Assembly: GCA_959347315.1 (NCBI GenBank)
Contig: OY365822.1
Location: 13,173,140 to 13,237,139 of the forward strand
Direction: 5' to 3'
Length of the DNA: 64,000 nt
DNA from: Bimastos eiseni
Taxonomy: Eukaryota; Annelida; Clitellata; Crassiclitellata; Lumbricidae
The notes under the pieces are model-generated. The model searched no databases and was not told the DNA's origin. It was given only the letters and a program-made list of their open reading frames with translations. Within the stretch, counting starts at the first letter, position 1. Each line of letters starts with the position of its first letter. Shown here piece by piece: positions 34,850 to 48,700 of the stretch. Both the position numbers and the translations under genes were made by a program.

Positions 34850-35370
34850 TAACCAACTGACCGACTGGCTATCCAACTAACCAACTGACCAAACAACTGA
34901 CCAACTGGTCAACCATGTTAACATACTAACTGACCATCCAACCGACCGACTAGCCAACCATGCTGACCAACTGACTAAATGACCATTCAAGTGACCGACT
35001 GACCATCAAACTGACCGACTGACCTTCCAACTGACGATCCAAGTATCCAACCCGCCGAACATCCATTCAAGTGACTGGCTGACTATCAAACTGACCGACT
35101 AGTTAACCATGCTGACCAACTAACCATGCGAGTGAACGACGGACCCTCTAACTGACCTTCCAATTGACCATTAAACTGACCATTCAACTGACCATTCAAC
35201 TGACTGACTGAACATGCAAGTGATTGACTGAAAACCAAGCTAATCGACCGGCCAACCATGCTGACCAAGCAAGTGACCGACTGACCATCCAATTGATCAT
35301 TCAACTGACCATTCAACTGACCGACTGACAATGCAAGTGACCGACTGACCATCCAACAGACCGACTGGTC
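34850..35370. repeat. degenerate GACCAACTGACCATTCAACT repeat
   Basis: Variable ACTGACC/CCGACTGACC units, extending to within a few bases of the Musashi stop codon. They probably form most of the proximal 3' UTR. No AATAAA signal was recognised near the stop on the minus strand. Confidence 0.75.
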
Positions 35371-35376
35371 AACCGA

Positions 35377-35582
35377 CTACGGACTGACCCCAACGGCTGC
35401 GAATGTGATCGGTTGAGGACTGGCCGCCTGGATGTAGCTAAGTCCGTTGGCGCTGTATATGTCCATGGCAGTGGCGGGGCTGTTGACCGGTGCGTATCCC
35501 TGGGGTAGGGTAGGCGACAGACGGGGCGCATAGGTCGATGCATATCCGTTCATCACAGACACGGCGCCACCTGCCGTCAAAA
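35377..35582 (-). CDS. Musashi last exon and stop
   Basis: Ends in TAG at 35377. Encodes [16 protein letters not shown], later [18 protein letters not shown] and VGVSP. The preferred acceptor is GTGTGTAG; a second in-frame AG 12 nt further in (GGCAG|GTGG) would remove four residues. Confidence 0.85.
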
Positions 35583-38500
35583 CTACACACAAACACATAA
35601 TTAGGAACGTATCTTTAAAGACAACTTCTGTAGCGCCAGGGATTAATACAAATTCAATTCCTGCGACTGCATACTCATTGCTGACCACCCTTGTCATCGT
35701 CATAACTGTCATTGTCATAAGTACCATCATCGTCGACGTCATTATCATACCTGTCATTGTTATAGTTACATCATAATTACCTGCATCATCCAGCCCTAGT
35801 CACTATAATTATCAAAAACAATTTTCCCTCCTATTTTTTGGAGATGGTATGCACAAGAAATTATCGTGGGGGCAACAGTTCACAAATGGTTCATACTTTT
35901 GTGCGCAGGTCCGAGTTGAATGCGATGATAGTTAAGTTACGATCATATCAAAGAGTTCATGGTGATCAGTTTTGATAACCTAAAAAAGTCCCTTCTCAAA
36001 AGATAAATAATTAGGAAGTTTCATATATCAGCCAAGGAATCAAAGTTTCTAGAGTAAGTTAGGCTAGGATATTCGATTTACGTAGTTTCATAAAAAGAAA
36101 TCGTGACTCGCTATTCTGCAAAAATTATGTTGCTGAATTGCGCACAGCTTACAGAGAACAAACACTGATCATAAGTACATGTACCATACCAGAAGATAAC
36201 ATATGCCTTAAGATACTACAATACTATGCTACACCATCAGAGGTGGAAATCTGGCTTGACAGGTGGGGTACACCCAATGAGAGGGGTATGAAATGTGGGA
36301 GGAAACATGTGTAACCTGTCCCCTCTCTGCAAAAGGCGGGGGGGGACTTGTCACCATCGACCGCCCCCGGAATCATCGCCACTGTACACCATGTACATAA
36401 AGCAACCATCAGTGGGATACCACACTACACCAAAATATGCCATACCACACCGTAAGATGTCATACCATAATATACCATACCACGAGATACTATACCACAC
36501 TACACGGTATAAATGCTACTGACCGAAGTCCATGCTGGCATAGTCGTGCAGCGAGTAGAGCGCTGCTTGGTTGGGGGTCGATGTAGTCAACGGTCCCTGT
36601 CCCGTCGTCTGTATGGTGCGCTGAATGAGGTACTGCTCTCGGTGGACCGGGGACGTCGATCCCTGCTGCAGGGCGCCCAGCGTGCTCGACCCATCGTTTC
36701 TGGCGATCGACACCGGCGCCATGTGGTGACCGTTCACCAGCGCCGAATTCGTCGCCGACGGCGCCACGGCGGAGCAGTAGTCGGTAAAGAAGCCAGCCGC
36801 CGCCCCCGCCGTCTGAGCGGCGCCGAGGGTGGCGTCCTGCGGCGCGGCAACTCCGATTGACGGCGCGGTGATGTAGCTGTACCCTGGCAGCGCTACAACA
36901 TAAAGTGTATTGTAAGTTAGGCGTCGTTTAATGTAAAGTAATGTTGCGTGATGAAATGTGTGATGCAGAGTGATTACCTTTTTGTTTTTGCGGTGCAGCA
37001 GCCAACTAGGAGTAATGCAGGATAGGTGACCGCTCATTTCATCGCATTTCATTTCGCCCATTCGTTTCGTCGCCTTCATTTCGTCAGGTCAAGCATCCTG
37101 AGGGTCGGTTAGGGTCAGGTTATGCGTCGTGAGGGTCGGTTAGGGTCTGGGTTATGGTTGGTGTTGTTTTTAAAATGCGACGAAATGAACTGCGACGAAA
37201 TGAACTGCGACGAAATGAACTGCGACGAAATGAACGGGAACCTGTAGAATGATGGGAAAGGCAAAGAAAAGCAGGACAATGCTAGGCAATGCACAGGGGC
37301 TAGGCAAAGTAGGGCAGTCCTAGGCAATGCACGGAAGGCTAGGCAAAATAGGATACGGCTAAGCAATGCCGGGAAAGGTTGGGCCATTTACAAAGATGCC
37401 TTAAGGCAGCGGTTCTCAACGTTTTTAGTCCAGCGACCCCCTCATAATAATTCCAAACTTGCAGTGACCCTCAATTATAAAATTTATTTGGTTACTGCGG
37501 TCACCGCGAAGGACCTACAAGGAATAAGTAAAGATTAATTTAAGCACCGTATTGTGGTAGTTACGCTGACATCTGTTTTTTTAAATAATTTATGGGGGTT
37601 CAAGCCGACCTCCGTCAAATCGTAAGCTTAAGGCGACCCCCACGGAGGTCTAGACCAAAAGGGTGAGAACCGCTGCCTTAAGGGTAATGCAAGGCGAGCT
37701 ACTGCAATGCATTAAGGATAGGGGAGGTAAGGTCGTTAAGGGCAAATAATGAATAACTAGGCAGGGTTATGTTACCCCATAACAATATGAGAAGGTGCGG
37801 ATAGTCAGGTTACCTCATCCTTAAGCAATGTATGACAAAGCAAGGTAAGAAGGTAATAATTCAAGATGATACAGAGAAAGACAGATGAGAAATGAAATGA
37901 ATGGCAATTATATGAATGACCTCTCACCTTGACAGTAGTATCCAGGTAAGCCAGGTAGACTGGACAACTGATACCCTCGACCGTATGGACTCAGGTAGGT
38001 CGGTAGCGCCACGGGAAACAAGCCTACCAATGTTAAGTAACACAGCCCAATAAAACCATTAATAAAATAAACAATGATTGCCTAATGTCCAGTTAAATGA
38101 CCACGCTGACCTAATGCACAGTTAAATGACCACACTGACCTAATGCACAGTTAAATGACCACACTGGCCTAATGCACAGTTAAATGACCACACTGACCTA
38201 ATGCACAGTTAAATCACCAAACTGACCTAATTCACAGTTAAATCACCAAACTGACCTCTGGCCACTGTTTGAGACATCATCATTTCCTTCGGCTGCGCCT
38301 TCTTACACTCGACCTGAATAAAAAAAACACAACGAACAACGGTAAGACGAACTAAAGACCATTGAGGTAAGGTGTCTTATACCAACAGTGCATAAATAGT
38401 CAATAAATATTATTGACAACTGAAAAAGGTGTTTACCATTTTATTGTTGATTTCATGAAAGTGAATATCGCAGACTTTGTCGACAACTTCCTCGCTCTCG

Positions 38501-41500
38501 AACGTCAAAAATGCAAAACCTAAATAAAAGCAGACGAAATTCATGAAACCATTAATGTTTCAGTATATCATCAAATCGCGAAAATTCACGAAACCACAAA
38601 TGTTTCAGCTTTTTATCAAATTCTCGAAATTCACGAAACTACAAAATTAATGTTTCAGTGTAGTATCAATCCAGAAATTTATGAAACCATAAAATAAATG
38701 TTATCCCAAATCCGGGAAATACATAATGAGGCAGATGTCTGCCTTCAAAGTGAATTTCTTGTTTATGTCATCCGCAGACATATTTGGTTCAGTTAATTTG
38801 GAGAGTTGAGTTCTGTACTGATACATGTATGTTCTTTACTTTTCTGGCTTGGGTGCTGTACTGAAACACTTGTCCGTTCGTTAATTCCAAGACTGTACTT
38901 ATGTATTTCTGGGTTAAGGAATTTCTGTGATTTCATGTCATTCTGAAATTTTTGGAAAGTCGACAGAAGGACGGAGAATGGGTTGCCAGGAGACCTGAGA
39001 CAAGAGCAAAAAGGAGGCAGAGACGTTGCTGAAGTAGTTGCCTATTGATCGTTTATGAAGCGCCAGTCAACAATTAATTAAGAAGCATTACACCAAATTC
39101 AGGGTCATCAACAACAGCTGAAATGGAGCGGAGGCCTCTCCTGGACAGAGCAAGAGAAAGACTGAGGAACACAAGATGCAATCCCTGCGGAGACGAGGAC
39201 TATTATTCATCATCATCGTCGTCGTCATAATCATCGTGATAATCATCGTTGTTGTCATCTTCTACAGCAACATCATTACTGCAATCACTACCATCATCAT
39301 CGTCATCATCATTACCGCCATCATTATCATCATCATCGTCGTCGTCATTTTCGCCGTCATCGTCACCGTCGTCATCATCATCACCACATGATCATGGTCA
39401 TCATCATGATCGTCATCGTGATCACCATCATCAGCAACAACAACAACAACGACAACAACAACGACGACAACAACAACAAAAGCAACAGCAGCAGTTCATG
39501 ATGCCAATCATTTGACGGTGATGGGTAAAAACAAATTATCTCCATTGTTCTCGGTCGTTTATCAAGCCCAAGCGCAGTTATAATAGCCCATGAAGTTATA
39601 AATGCAACAGGAATCCGCCATTAGACCAATATTTTTGCCTGCCCTCTAAGCTTCAAAGTCTCAACAAAACGTCGCATAATTGTAATCTAGAAAGAGTCTT
39701 CTGTCGTCCCAGACGATCACAAGACCAGATAAGGAACAAAGATTGAAGAAAATCAGATGTAGTGAGATCAGGAACAGGTCAACGAACATGTAGGAAGACC
39801 CACCAGCGAAAGGTCAGAGACTAGGTCAGATCAATAACGAGGTCAGATCAATATAGATGCCGTTGACTGGAGATTGAAAAGAGAATTTTCAGCTGAGTGG
39901 AATGGTAATGCTCTTTTCAATCAGCTGGACAGGATGAACGGGAGCACGACGATGGAGAGGAGGACAGAGGACTACAAGAGGAGGACGATGGAGAGGAGGA
40001 CAGAGGACTACAAGAGGAGGACGATGGAGAGGAGGACAGAGGACTACAAGAGGAGGACGATGGAGAGGAGGACAGAGGACTACAAGAGGAGGACGATGGA
40101 GAGGAGGACAGAGGACAACAAGAGGAGGACGATGGAGAGGAGGACAGAGGACTACAAGAGGAGGACGATGGAGAGGACAGAGGACTACAAGAGGAGGACG
40201 ATGGAGAGGAGGACAGAGGACTACAAGAGGAGGACGATGGAGAGGAGGACAGAGGACTACAAGAGGAGGACGATGGAGAGGAGGACAGAGGACTACAAGA
40301 GGAGGACGATGGTGAGGAATGAGGTAAAGCAGACAGAGGAGGATGAGGAAGGCACAGGAGATGGAAAGTAATTCAGGAATAGGGAGGAGCAACAAAGATG
40401 AGGATGAAGAGAACTGTGAATGAGGATTGCGACAAGAAGCACAAAGAAGACGAAGAAAAGAAGATCACTGGATGGAGGAAGAGGAACACGACGAAGAAGG
40501 AGAGGCAGGAGAAGGAGCGGAAGGAAAGAGGAAGAAGGAAAAGAGGAAGAAGAGAGCGGAAAAGATGAAGAAAAAGAAGAGGAAGGAGAGGGAGAAAAAG
40601 AGGAAGAAGGAGAAGAGGAAGGAGAGGGAGAAAAGAGGAAGAAGGAGAAGAGGAAGGAGCGGGAGAAAAGAGGAAAAAGGAGGAGAGGGAGGAAGAGAGG
40701 AAGAAGGAGAGGGAGAATGAGAAGAGGAAGGAGGAGAGGAATAAGGAGGAGAGGGAAGAAAAGAGGAAGAAGGAGATGAGGAAGGAGGAGGAGAGGGAGA
40801 AAAAGAGGAAGAAGAAGAAGAGGGAGGAGGAGAGGAAGAAGGATGAGTGGAGGCGCCCGATCGTCGAGACAGCGCTGCAAGATGAATCAGATGAAGCGAT
40901 ATGATATAATTCAATCGAAACGGCGCCTTTCGTGTCGTACAAAGGACAGGCAAAAATACAGAAGGACGGACAAGAGACAGACAAATGGACGCACAATGAG
41001 AAGACAGACGGGAAGACAATGAGACAGATGGACGGAAGGACAAAGGGACAGAAGTTAAGACGGTTGGTCTGTTGGACGTTTGGTCAATTGGACGGCTGGT
41101 CAATGGTCCGGTTGGTTAGTGGGACGGTTGGTCAATGGACTGGTTAGTCAATGGGACGGTTGGTCAATGGGACGGATGGTCAATGGGACGGTTGGTCAAT
41201 GGGACGGTTGGTCAATGGGACGGTCAATGGGACGGTTGGTCAATGGGACGGTTGGTCAATGGCCTGTTGGTCAATGGGCCCGTTGGTCTGTTGGACGGTT
41301 GGTCAATTGGACGGTTGGTCAATGGTCCGGTTGGTCTGTGGGACGGTTGGTCAATGGACTGGTTAGTCAATGGGACGGTTGGTCAATGGGACGGATGGTC
41401 AATGGGACGGTTGGTCAATGGGACGGTTGGTCAATGAGACGGTTGGTCAATGGGACGGTTGGTCAATTGGACGGTCAATGGGACGGTTGGTCAATGGGAC

Positions 41501-42747
41501 GGTCAATGGGACGGTTGGTCAATGGGACGGTTGGTCAATGGGACGGTTGGTCAATGGGACGGTCAATGGGACGGTTGGTCAATGGGCCTGTTGGTCTGTT
41601 GGACGGTTGGTCAATTGGACGGTTGGTCAATGGTCCGGTTGGTCTGTGGGACGGTTGGTCAATGGCCTGTTGGTCAATGGGCCTGTTGGTCTGTTGGACG
41701 GTTGGTCAATTGGACGGTTGGTCAATGGGACGGTCAATGGGACGGTTGGTCAATGGGCCTATGGGTCTGTTGGACGGTTGGTCAATTGGACGGTTGGTCA
41801 ATGGTCCGGTTGGTCTGTGGGACGGTTGGTCAATGGCCTGGTTGGTCAATGGGCCTGTTGGTCTGTTGGACGGTTGGTCAATTGGACGGTTGGTCAATGG
41901 TCCGGTTGGTCTGTTGGACGGTTGGTCAATGGGACGATTGGTCTGTGGTACGGTTGGTCTGTTGGACGGTTGGTCAATTGGACGGTTGGTCAATGGGCCT
42001 GTTGGTCTGTGGGACGGTTGGTCTGTGGTACGGTTGGTTAATGGGCCTGGTGGTCAATGGGTCGGTTGGTCAATGGGACGGTTGGTCTGTGGTACGGTTG
42101 GTCAATGGGACGGTTGGTCTGTGGTACGGTTGGTCAATGGGACGGTTGGTCTGTGGTACGGTTGGTCTGTGGTACGGTTGGTCTGTGGGACGGTTGGTTA
42201 ATGGGCCTGTTGGTCAATGGGTCTGTTGGTCAATGGGACGGTTGGTCGGTTGGCCAATGGGATGGTTCGTCAATGGGACGGATGGTCAATAGGACGGTGC
42301 GTCAATGGGACAGACTGTCGGGTGGTCAATGGGACGGCTGGTCGGTGGGATAGGCGGTCGACAGCTATATCGAACGGATGCTCTTTCACGTAACCCAGTG
42401 TTCCAGAATTACTCCACAGCTATTTCGCCTGACAACTTTTTGCTAATAGGGAGCGACAGACCGGACCGACTATGTACTGACCAGTGGGAAAACGCACCGG
42501 GTAGAGAAATGATGGCAAAATGATAACATGCACGCCTTTGAATAACATCTGACGATTGAGGATACACTATTAAAAAAGCAGGAACCTTGGCGTCTGGCTT
42601 CTGTTCACTGTACAAACGGTAATTATCAGGTAGACTTCAAGAAAATATTATGTGCTTAAACGGACAGGATGAGAAATTCGAATGAGTTTTAAGTGATGAA
42701 GCAAATGACATAGGGACTAAGCTGGAGGAAAGGATGCAGACTTATAT

Positions 42748-42781
<34 letters not shown>

Positions 42782-45700
42782 AGAAAGACAGACAGACAGG
42801 GAGAGGGGCAGAGAGAAAAGAGATGGCTCGAGGAAGGGAGGGAGGGAGTGACACAGACAGACAGACAGATACAAAGGGACACAGTCATACAGAGACAGGC
42901 AGATGGATGGATGGACGGACAGCCAGACAGACAGACAGAAAGACAGACAGACAGACAGATAGTCGGATAGGGAAAAAGAGAGGAAGAAAGACACAAACAC
43001 AGACTCGCACACACCTAAATCGATAAACTATAAAGGAAACGAACAATTCAAGTCCTATAATATATGACCAGAGAAGCAAACTCGTAGAACAAAACGAATT
43101 TAAATTATTGTGGTCATTAATAGTATTCCAAAGTGTAACGATGTCTTGTGAAGGTTTGATTTTAATGGCCGTTGACGTCTTTAATAATTCTAGGACTATA
43201 TGAGATAATTTTATAATGGTTCTTTTGATGGATTTGATTTTATTCTCTCCTAGTTTTATTGATGTCTAACAAGTTGTTTGAACCGATTATATTAAATGCA
43301 GTATCCGAGCTCGTGTAGCTGACATATTTACTTGGATAATGATTATTGTGGATAATTTAGACATCTAATAATTATTTAGTTTCCTTCTGCCTTTCAGAAG
43401 TAGCTCTTTCCAGCTGATTTATAATGCCCAGTTCATACAAGCAATTGGTCGCTAATAATAATAATTTTTTATACGTCAATGGTATTCCTGCTACCAGTCA
43501 ATCAATTGCATTTTTCACAATGCTTCTGTAGCCTCCCTCCACAAAGGCCAAATATTAGACTAGTTCTTCTTTGACTAAGATATTCATGTCTAATTACTTT
43601 AAGTAAATGTTTGCCAATAAATATTGGCAGAGGATGGAATAAAAAAAAACGGGGCAGGTTTGCCCAACTTCGAAACCGTAACAGAATCTACGACACATTG
43701 CGATAAATGTTTATTTCTTTCGGCAACCGTCCAGGCGTCTTACTCTTATTACCGAAATTTGAAACCTCCCTTCTTCCAACATCTTTTCCTCAGAAGTGCA
43801 TACACAAGCCCCGACAGCGCAATTGCAGTTGTACTGCAGAGCGAAGGACTTGCTCAAGGTTCCTACACAGTGACTCCCCGGACGAGGCTCGAACCCGCGC
43901 GCTCAGCACGCACTGAACGTTACAGGCTGACCGCTCTAACCGATCGGCCACCGTGCCACACGTGTCAGTCACATCTCGTTATTTGCTCACACGAACACAT
44001 TCATTTTTGGTGCTTGTATACTATAGGAGACTGTACGGTGAATATCTTCTCATCGCTAAGCCATGTCCTTTCAATTTTATCAAAGGCATGCGCTGCTTCA
44101 GACCCTTGCAATGCATGCTTCCAGTTGTTTCTTTTCGTCAGACTCGGAGAGCTATATTATCTTCAAATTTAGGTCATCTTTTGCAACTAGACCACGAAAA
44201 TCGCACAATCGCATAAACCACGGGTCTTAGTCTTCAACAATTACGTCGCCTGGTCGGTAAAACAATAGCTCTTAGGGCCTATGTGATAATAATAGCCCGG
44301 ACAAGCCAATTATAGTTGACACTGACCGAAATTTCCGAACTTTATGCAACAATCTGGGAAAACTTTCTATCTAGTGGAATTTATGCGAAAACCTCCAATT
44401 TATGCGAAAAAATGCGAAATCGCATCATCGCATAAACCACAGGCCCTATCCATTACACCCCAACTAGGGATGAACCATAACTCGTAAAACTCGGTACTCG
44501 GACTCGGTTCATCCCTACCCCAACACCACTTGCCATTACCAATTTACCCCAAAAATTAATATATTGCGCAATCAGTTACCCAATTATAATAAAATAATAA
44601 TAGTAATAATGATAATAATAATAATGATAATAATAATAATAATAATGCGAAGCCGTTGCTGAGCATGCGAACTACATCTTACTGTAAACGGTGCGAATGT
44701 GCCTCGTCCTTTTTTCGGCCAAACCATCATCGCACACGTAGACATGAACGCCAGGACGGACGGACGGACGCGCGGACAAACGAACAGAGTGTAATTTTCG
44801 TAGTTAATCGATTCACATTATGAACAGAATGAGCCGAGATAAACACGCATGGAAACTGACAGACAGACAGACAGACAGACAGACACACAAACAGACAGAC
44901 AGACAGAGACAGACAGTGAAAAGTGGTATGGGCAAAGGAATGGGAAGACAAATATCCATGGAGAAATAGACGAAGAGACAGACGAAGAAACACAAAGAGT
45001 CAAAGACTAAGACTGACACAGACATAGACATAGATGTCATAGACAGACACAGAGACAGATAGAGGTACAGGTGAAGGGACAATGAGACATATAGACGAAG
45101 ACAGAACGGGGGAGGTACGGAGAAGATAGAGATAGAGAGAGAGACAGACTCCTCACCTCTCTTCCCTTTNNNNNNNNNNNNNNNNNNNNNNNNNNNNNNN
45201 NNNNNNNNNNNNNNNNNNNNNNNNNNNNNNNNNNNNNNNNNNNNNNNNNNNNNNNNNNNNNNNNNNNNNNNNNNNNNNNNNNNNNNNNNNNNNNNNNNNN
45301 NNNNNNNNNNNNNNNNNNNNNNNNNNNNNNNNNNNNNNNNNNNNNNNNNNNNNNNNNNNNNNNNNNNNNCCCTGCCCAGCCACGACTAAAGGAAAGAGAT
45401 TTGAGGGACTTGTAAACATTTGACGATTGGACCACAAGCAATGAGCGGAGACTATCAACCGAGAGATCGGGGGTTAAAATCCCAGCCGAGGAAAGAACTT
45501 TGCTCCAGGATTTCAGCTCCACTATCGTCCCACAGCCAACTCCTCCATGCAATGAGTACGCTGACCAATAGGGAAAGTGGGACGATAAGCCGGTCATGGA
45601 GCGAGCTGGTGGCACGCCCTCATGCGCCGAGGGTAAGAAACTAAAGGTGCTAGCCGCTTAAAATGTCATCGGGGTCATCTGAAAGGACTCTGCAGGTCCA

Positions 45701-48700
45701 GGATGACTAAAACTCTGAAGATCTTTGTCTTTCACCAACAGAGCGTATCAACCAGGGACGGATTTAACAATTGGCCACCCAGGCCAAGTTTTCTATACCG
45801 CCCCTCCCAAAATTTAAATTGCATACTAAAATCCACAAACTTTAACAGGCGTCATATAATTATAATAAGAAGACAAACCAGCACTGTTAATTTGTTTCTA
45901 TTAAGCAATGAAAATAAATAAAACATATTAACTTAGTGAGTGTATTAGTTTAAACTTCAATAACAACATAACACAATGGCTAAGCATTTATTTCTCAGTA
46001 TACTGGCTTACTATTATTGAAATGGCCGCCTCTGGGCTGGGGCTTTGTTGGCCTAGTGGCAGATACGGCGTTGATATCAACAGTGCCTGTGTTTTTAAAT
46101 AAGTAAGTACTAAGTACACACTTTATTGAACGAATTGCGTAGTCGCACTCTGGTGTACAATACATTTAAAAGAACAACATTCTAATTTGCCTCATAACAA
46201 AAGTGATTAGCGCCCTCCTCGTTTCTCCAGGCTTGGGACTGGCACTTCCAGATTGCGAAGTTAGTTGCTGTGCGTTAAACCAACAGCACCGTAACCAGTG
46301 CAATTCCACGAGCCACAAAGTTCGTTGTTAAAGGCAAGAGATAAAACTACGAAGGCAGAGGAAGAAACCACGGAGCGTAACAGCTGAGTCTACTTCCAGT
46401 ACAGTGGAATGAAATCTGGACTGCTAGTGCTGGACGGTCATATTTCGGGGCGAGAGGGGAGGACGGATCGTGGGGGTAATAAAATCCGTAACACTCTCTC
46501 CTCACCCGAGAAATAATTAATGTGGAATTAGATACATTAATGATTCCAATTAAATGGGGGAAGGAAGGGAAGAGGGGATTGGATTGAGTAATGGCTAGCC
46601 AGTGCGTCAGGCCATTAAAACTGCGACACGCCGTGGGAGGGGCAGAGGAACTATGGAGGTAGAGCAGGAAGGAGAAGGGAGGGGGAGAGGGAGGAAGGGA
46701 GGGAGGGAGGGAGGGAGGGAGGGAGGGAGGGAGGGAGGGAGGGAGGGAGATGCCTGAGAGGTAAAGGAGCAGGAAGAAAGGAAGAGTAGGAGGAGGAGTA
46801 GGAGGAGGAGGAGGGAAGATGATAGAGAAGCGGAGTTAGGAGGATAAAGGAAGAGGGAAGCAGGTAGGAAAGAAGAGAGAGTTGCAGAGAGGCAGTGGAG
46901 AGAAGCACAGGACGAATGAAATTGGAAGTGTGAGGCAGAGAGGGTAGGTGGGAATGGGAGGGAAGCAGAGGGTAGGAGGGAGGTGAGAGGGGGAAAGAAT
47001 ATGGAGTATAGTAGAGAAGCAATAATAGAGAGAGAGAGAGAGAAGAAGACAAGAAGAAAGGATGAATGAGTTATTGAGTGAGCGAATGTGAGCGAAAGTG
47101 TGCGAGTGATTGGCTTGGCGAGCGAGTGAGCAAGGGAGCATGTGAGTCAGCAAGCGGTTGGATGAGTGAGTTGGCTATTGAGTGGTAGAGCGAGTGGTTG
47201 AGTTAGTGGTTGAGTGAGTGAGTGGTTGAGTGAGTGGATGAATGAGTAGTCGAGTGAGTGGTTGAGTGAGTGGTTGAGTGAGTGGTTGAGTGAGTGAGTG
47301 TTTGAGCGAGCGGTTGAGTGAGTGAGTGGATGAGTGAGTGAATGAGTAGTCGAGTGAGTGAGTGGTGGAGTGAGTGAGCGAGTGAACGAGTGAGTGCACG
47401 TTTGAGTGTGTACGAGCGAGTGAGTGATTGAGCGAGCGGTTGAGTGAGTGAGTCGATGAGTGAGTGATTGAATGAGTAGTCGAGTGAGTGAGTGGTGGAG
47501 TGAGAGAGCGAGCGAGTGAACGAGTGAGTGCACGTATGAGTGTGTACGAACGAGTGATTGAGCGAGCGGTTGAGTGAGTGGATGAGTGAGCTAGTGATTG
47601 AATGAGTGGTCGAGTGAGTGAGTGGTTGAGTGAGTGAACAAGTGAGTGCACGTTTGAGTGTGTACGAGCGAGTGCGTGATTGAGCGAGCGAGCAAGCGCT
47701 GCCCGCAATCAGCTAGTCGCCTAGCTAGTCGCCCAATCAGTCTTGCAGTCAGTCACCCAGTGGGAAGGAGAGCCAGGCAAAGACAATCACCCAGTTCTAC
47801 CATCCGCAGCCGATCAATTTTGCCAAATAAACCGGGAGACCGAGTTCAAATCTCAAGGACGACCGACGACGATGAAAACAGGCCGAACGACCGAACGAAG
47901 GCAAGCCATTAATTTCTTCGGCCAAAGCTATTAATAGCCGACTATTGATCGCCTCAGCCAATACGGCAATAAGTCTATCGCACCCACTGCAGGAAGTCTA
48001 TATCATATGCTGAAACCAAGGAATCTAAGTTAGACGTATGGGCTACTCGTCAGATTTCCGCGTATAAGTTTCCCTCTTACATATCGATGTCGCCCAATCT
48101 GAATTTTGCTTCTATTTGAAATATGATGTCTTGAACCTCCAAAAGCATGTTTGGCTGATGAATGGATCCAGGGTTTAACGACAGCTTATGACAGCAATGG
48201 CCGTTGCCGTCGATAGAAATTTGCTTGGCATATTACAGCACTTATCACCTAATGGAGATTAGATCCATTTTTGGCTGACATAGCTATTCGTCAATTTATC
48301 TTCAAAAAAGTTAATGAATCAGCTTGTTATGTCAACAAGCTGTCAATATTTCTTGCTCCCGATTATCGCCCAAAAACTAGTGACACGACGGAACATAGGG
48401 AGTTTCCGGTTCTCTGCGCAGAGATCTTTGACCGAAGTTAACGGTAATAAATTAAAGTTAAACGATTCGTGTGGTAACGGTTCGGGTAAGCAGCGAACCC
48501 CCGTTATTCAATGGTCGTGCTGAGCTTGGTGTATTTTTGCACTCTACTTAACTATACACCTTGTAATAACATGTTGGCTTGTATCTATTGTCTATTAACA
48601 GTGGTTCCCAACCTTCTTCGACCTTTAGGGCCACTTTTATTTAGTTGGAGACTTAGAGGACATGATGGGCCACAGGGTAAAAAATAATTATTTTAGATTT

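Noticed and set aside
36513..36860. Plus-strand Arg-rich frame
   Set aside because: Antisense shadow of the GC-rich Musashi exon at 36524-36892.
39874..40880. Frames of [12 protein letters not shown] and Arg/Glu/Lys-rich type
   Set aside because: Direct translation of the 36-bp repeat and the polypurine tract, inside a Musashi intron.
41080..42353. Overlapping plus-strand frames rich in [15 protein letters not shown]
   Set aside because: Product of the 17-bp minisatellite; similar proteins appear in several frames at once.
45037..45615. Frame running through the gap as unknown residues
   Set aside because: Continuity across 200 N is meaningless; only the 13-base exon end next to the gap has outside support.
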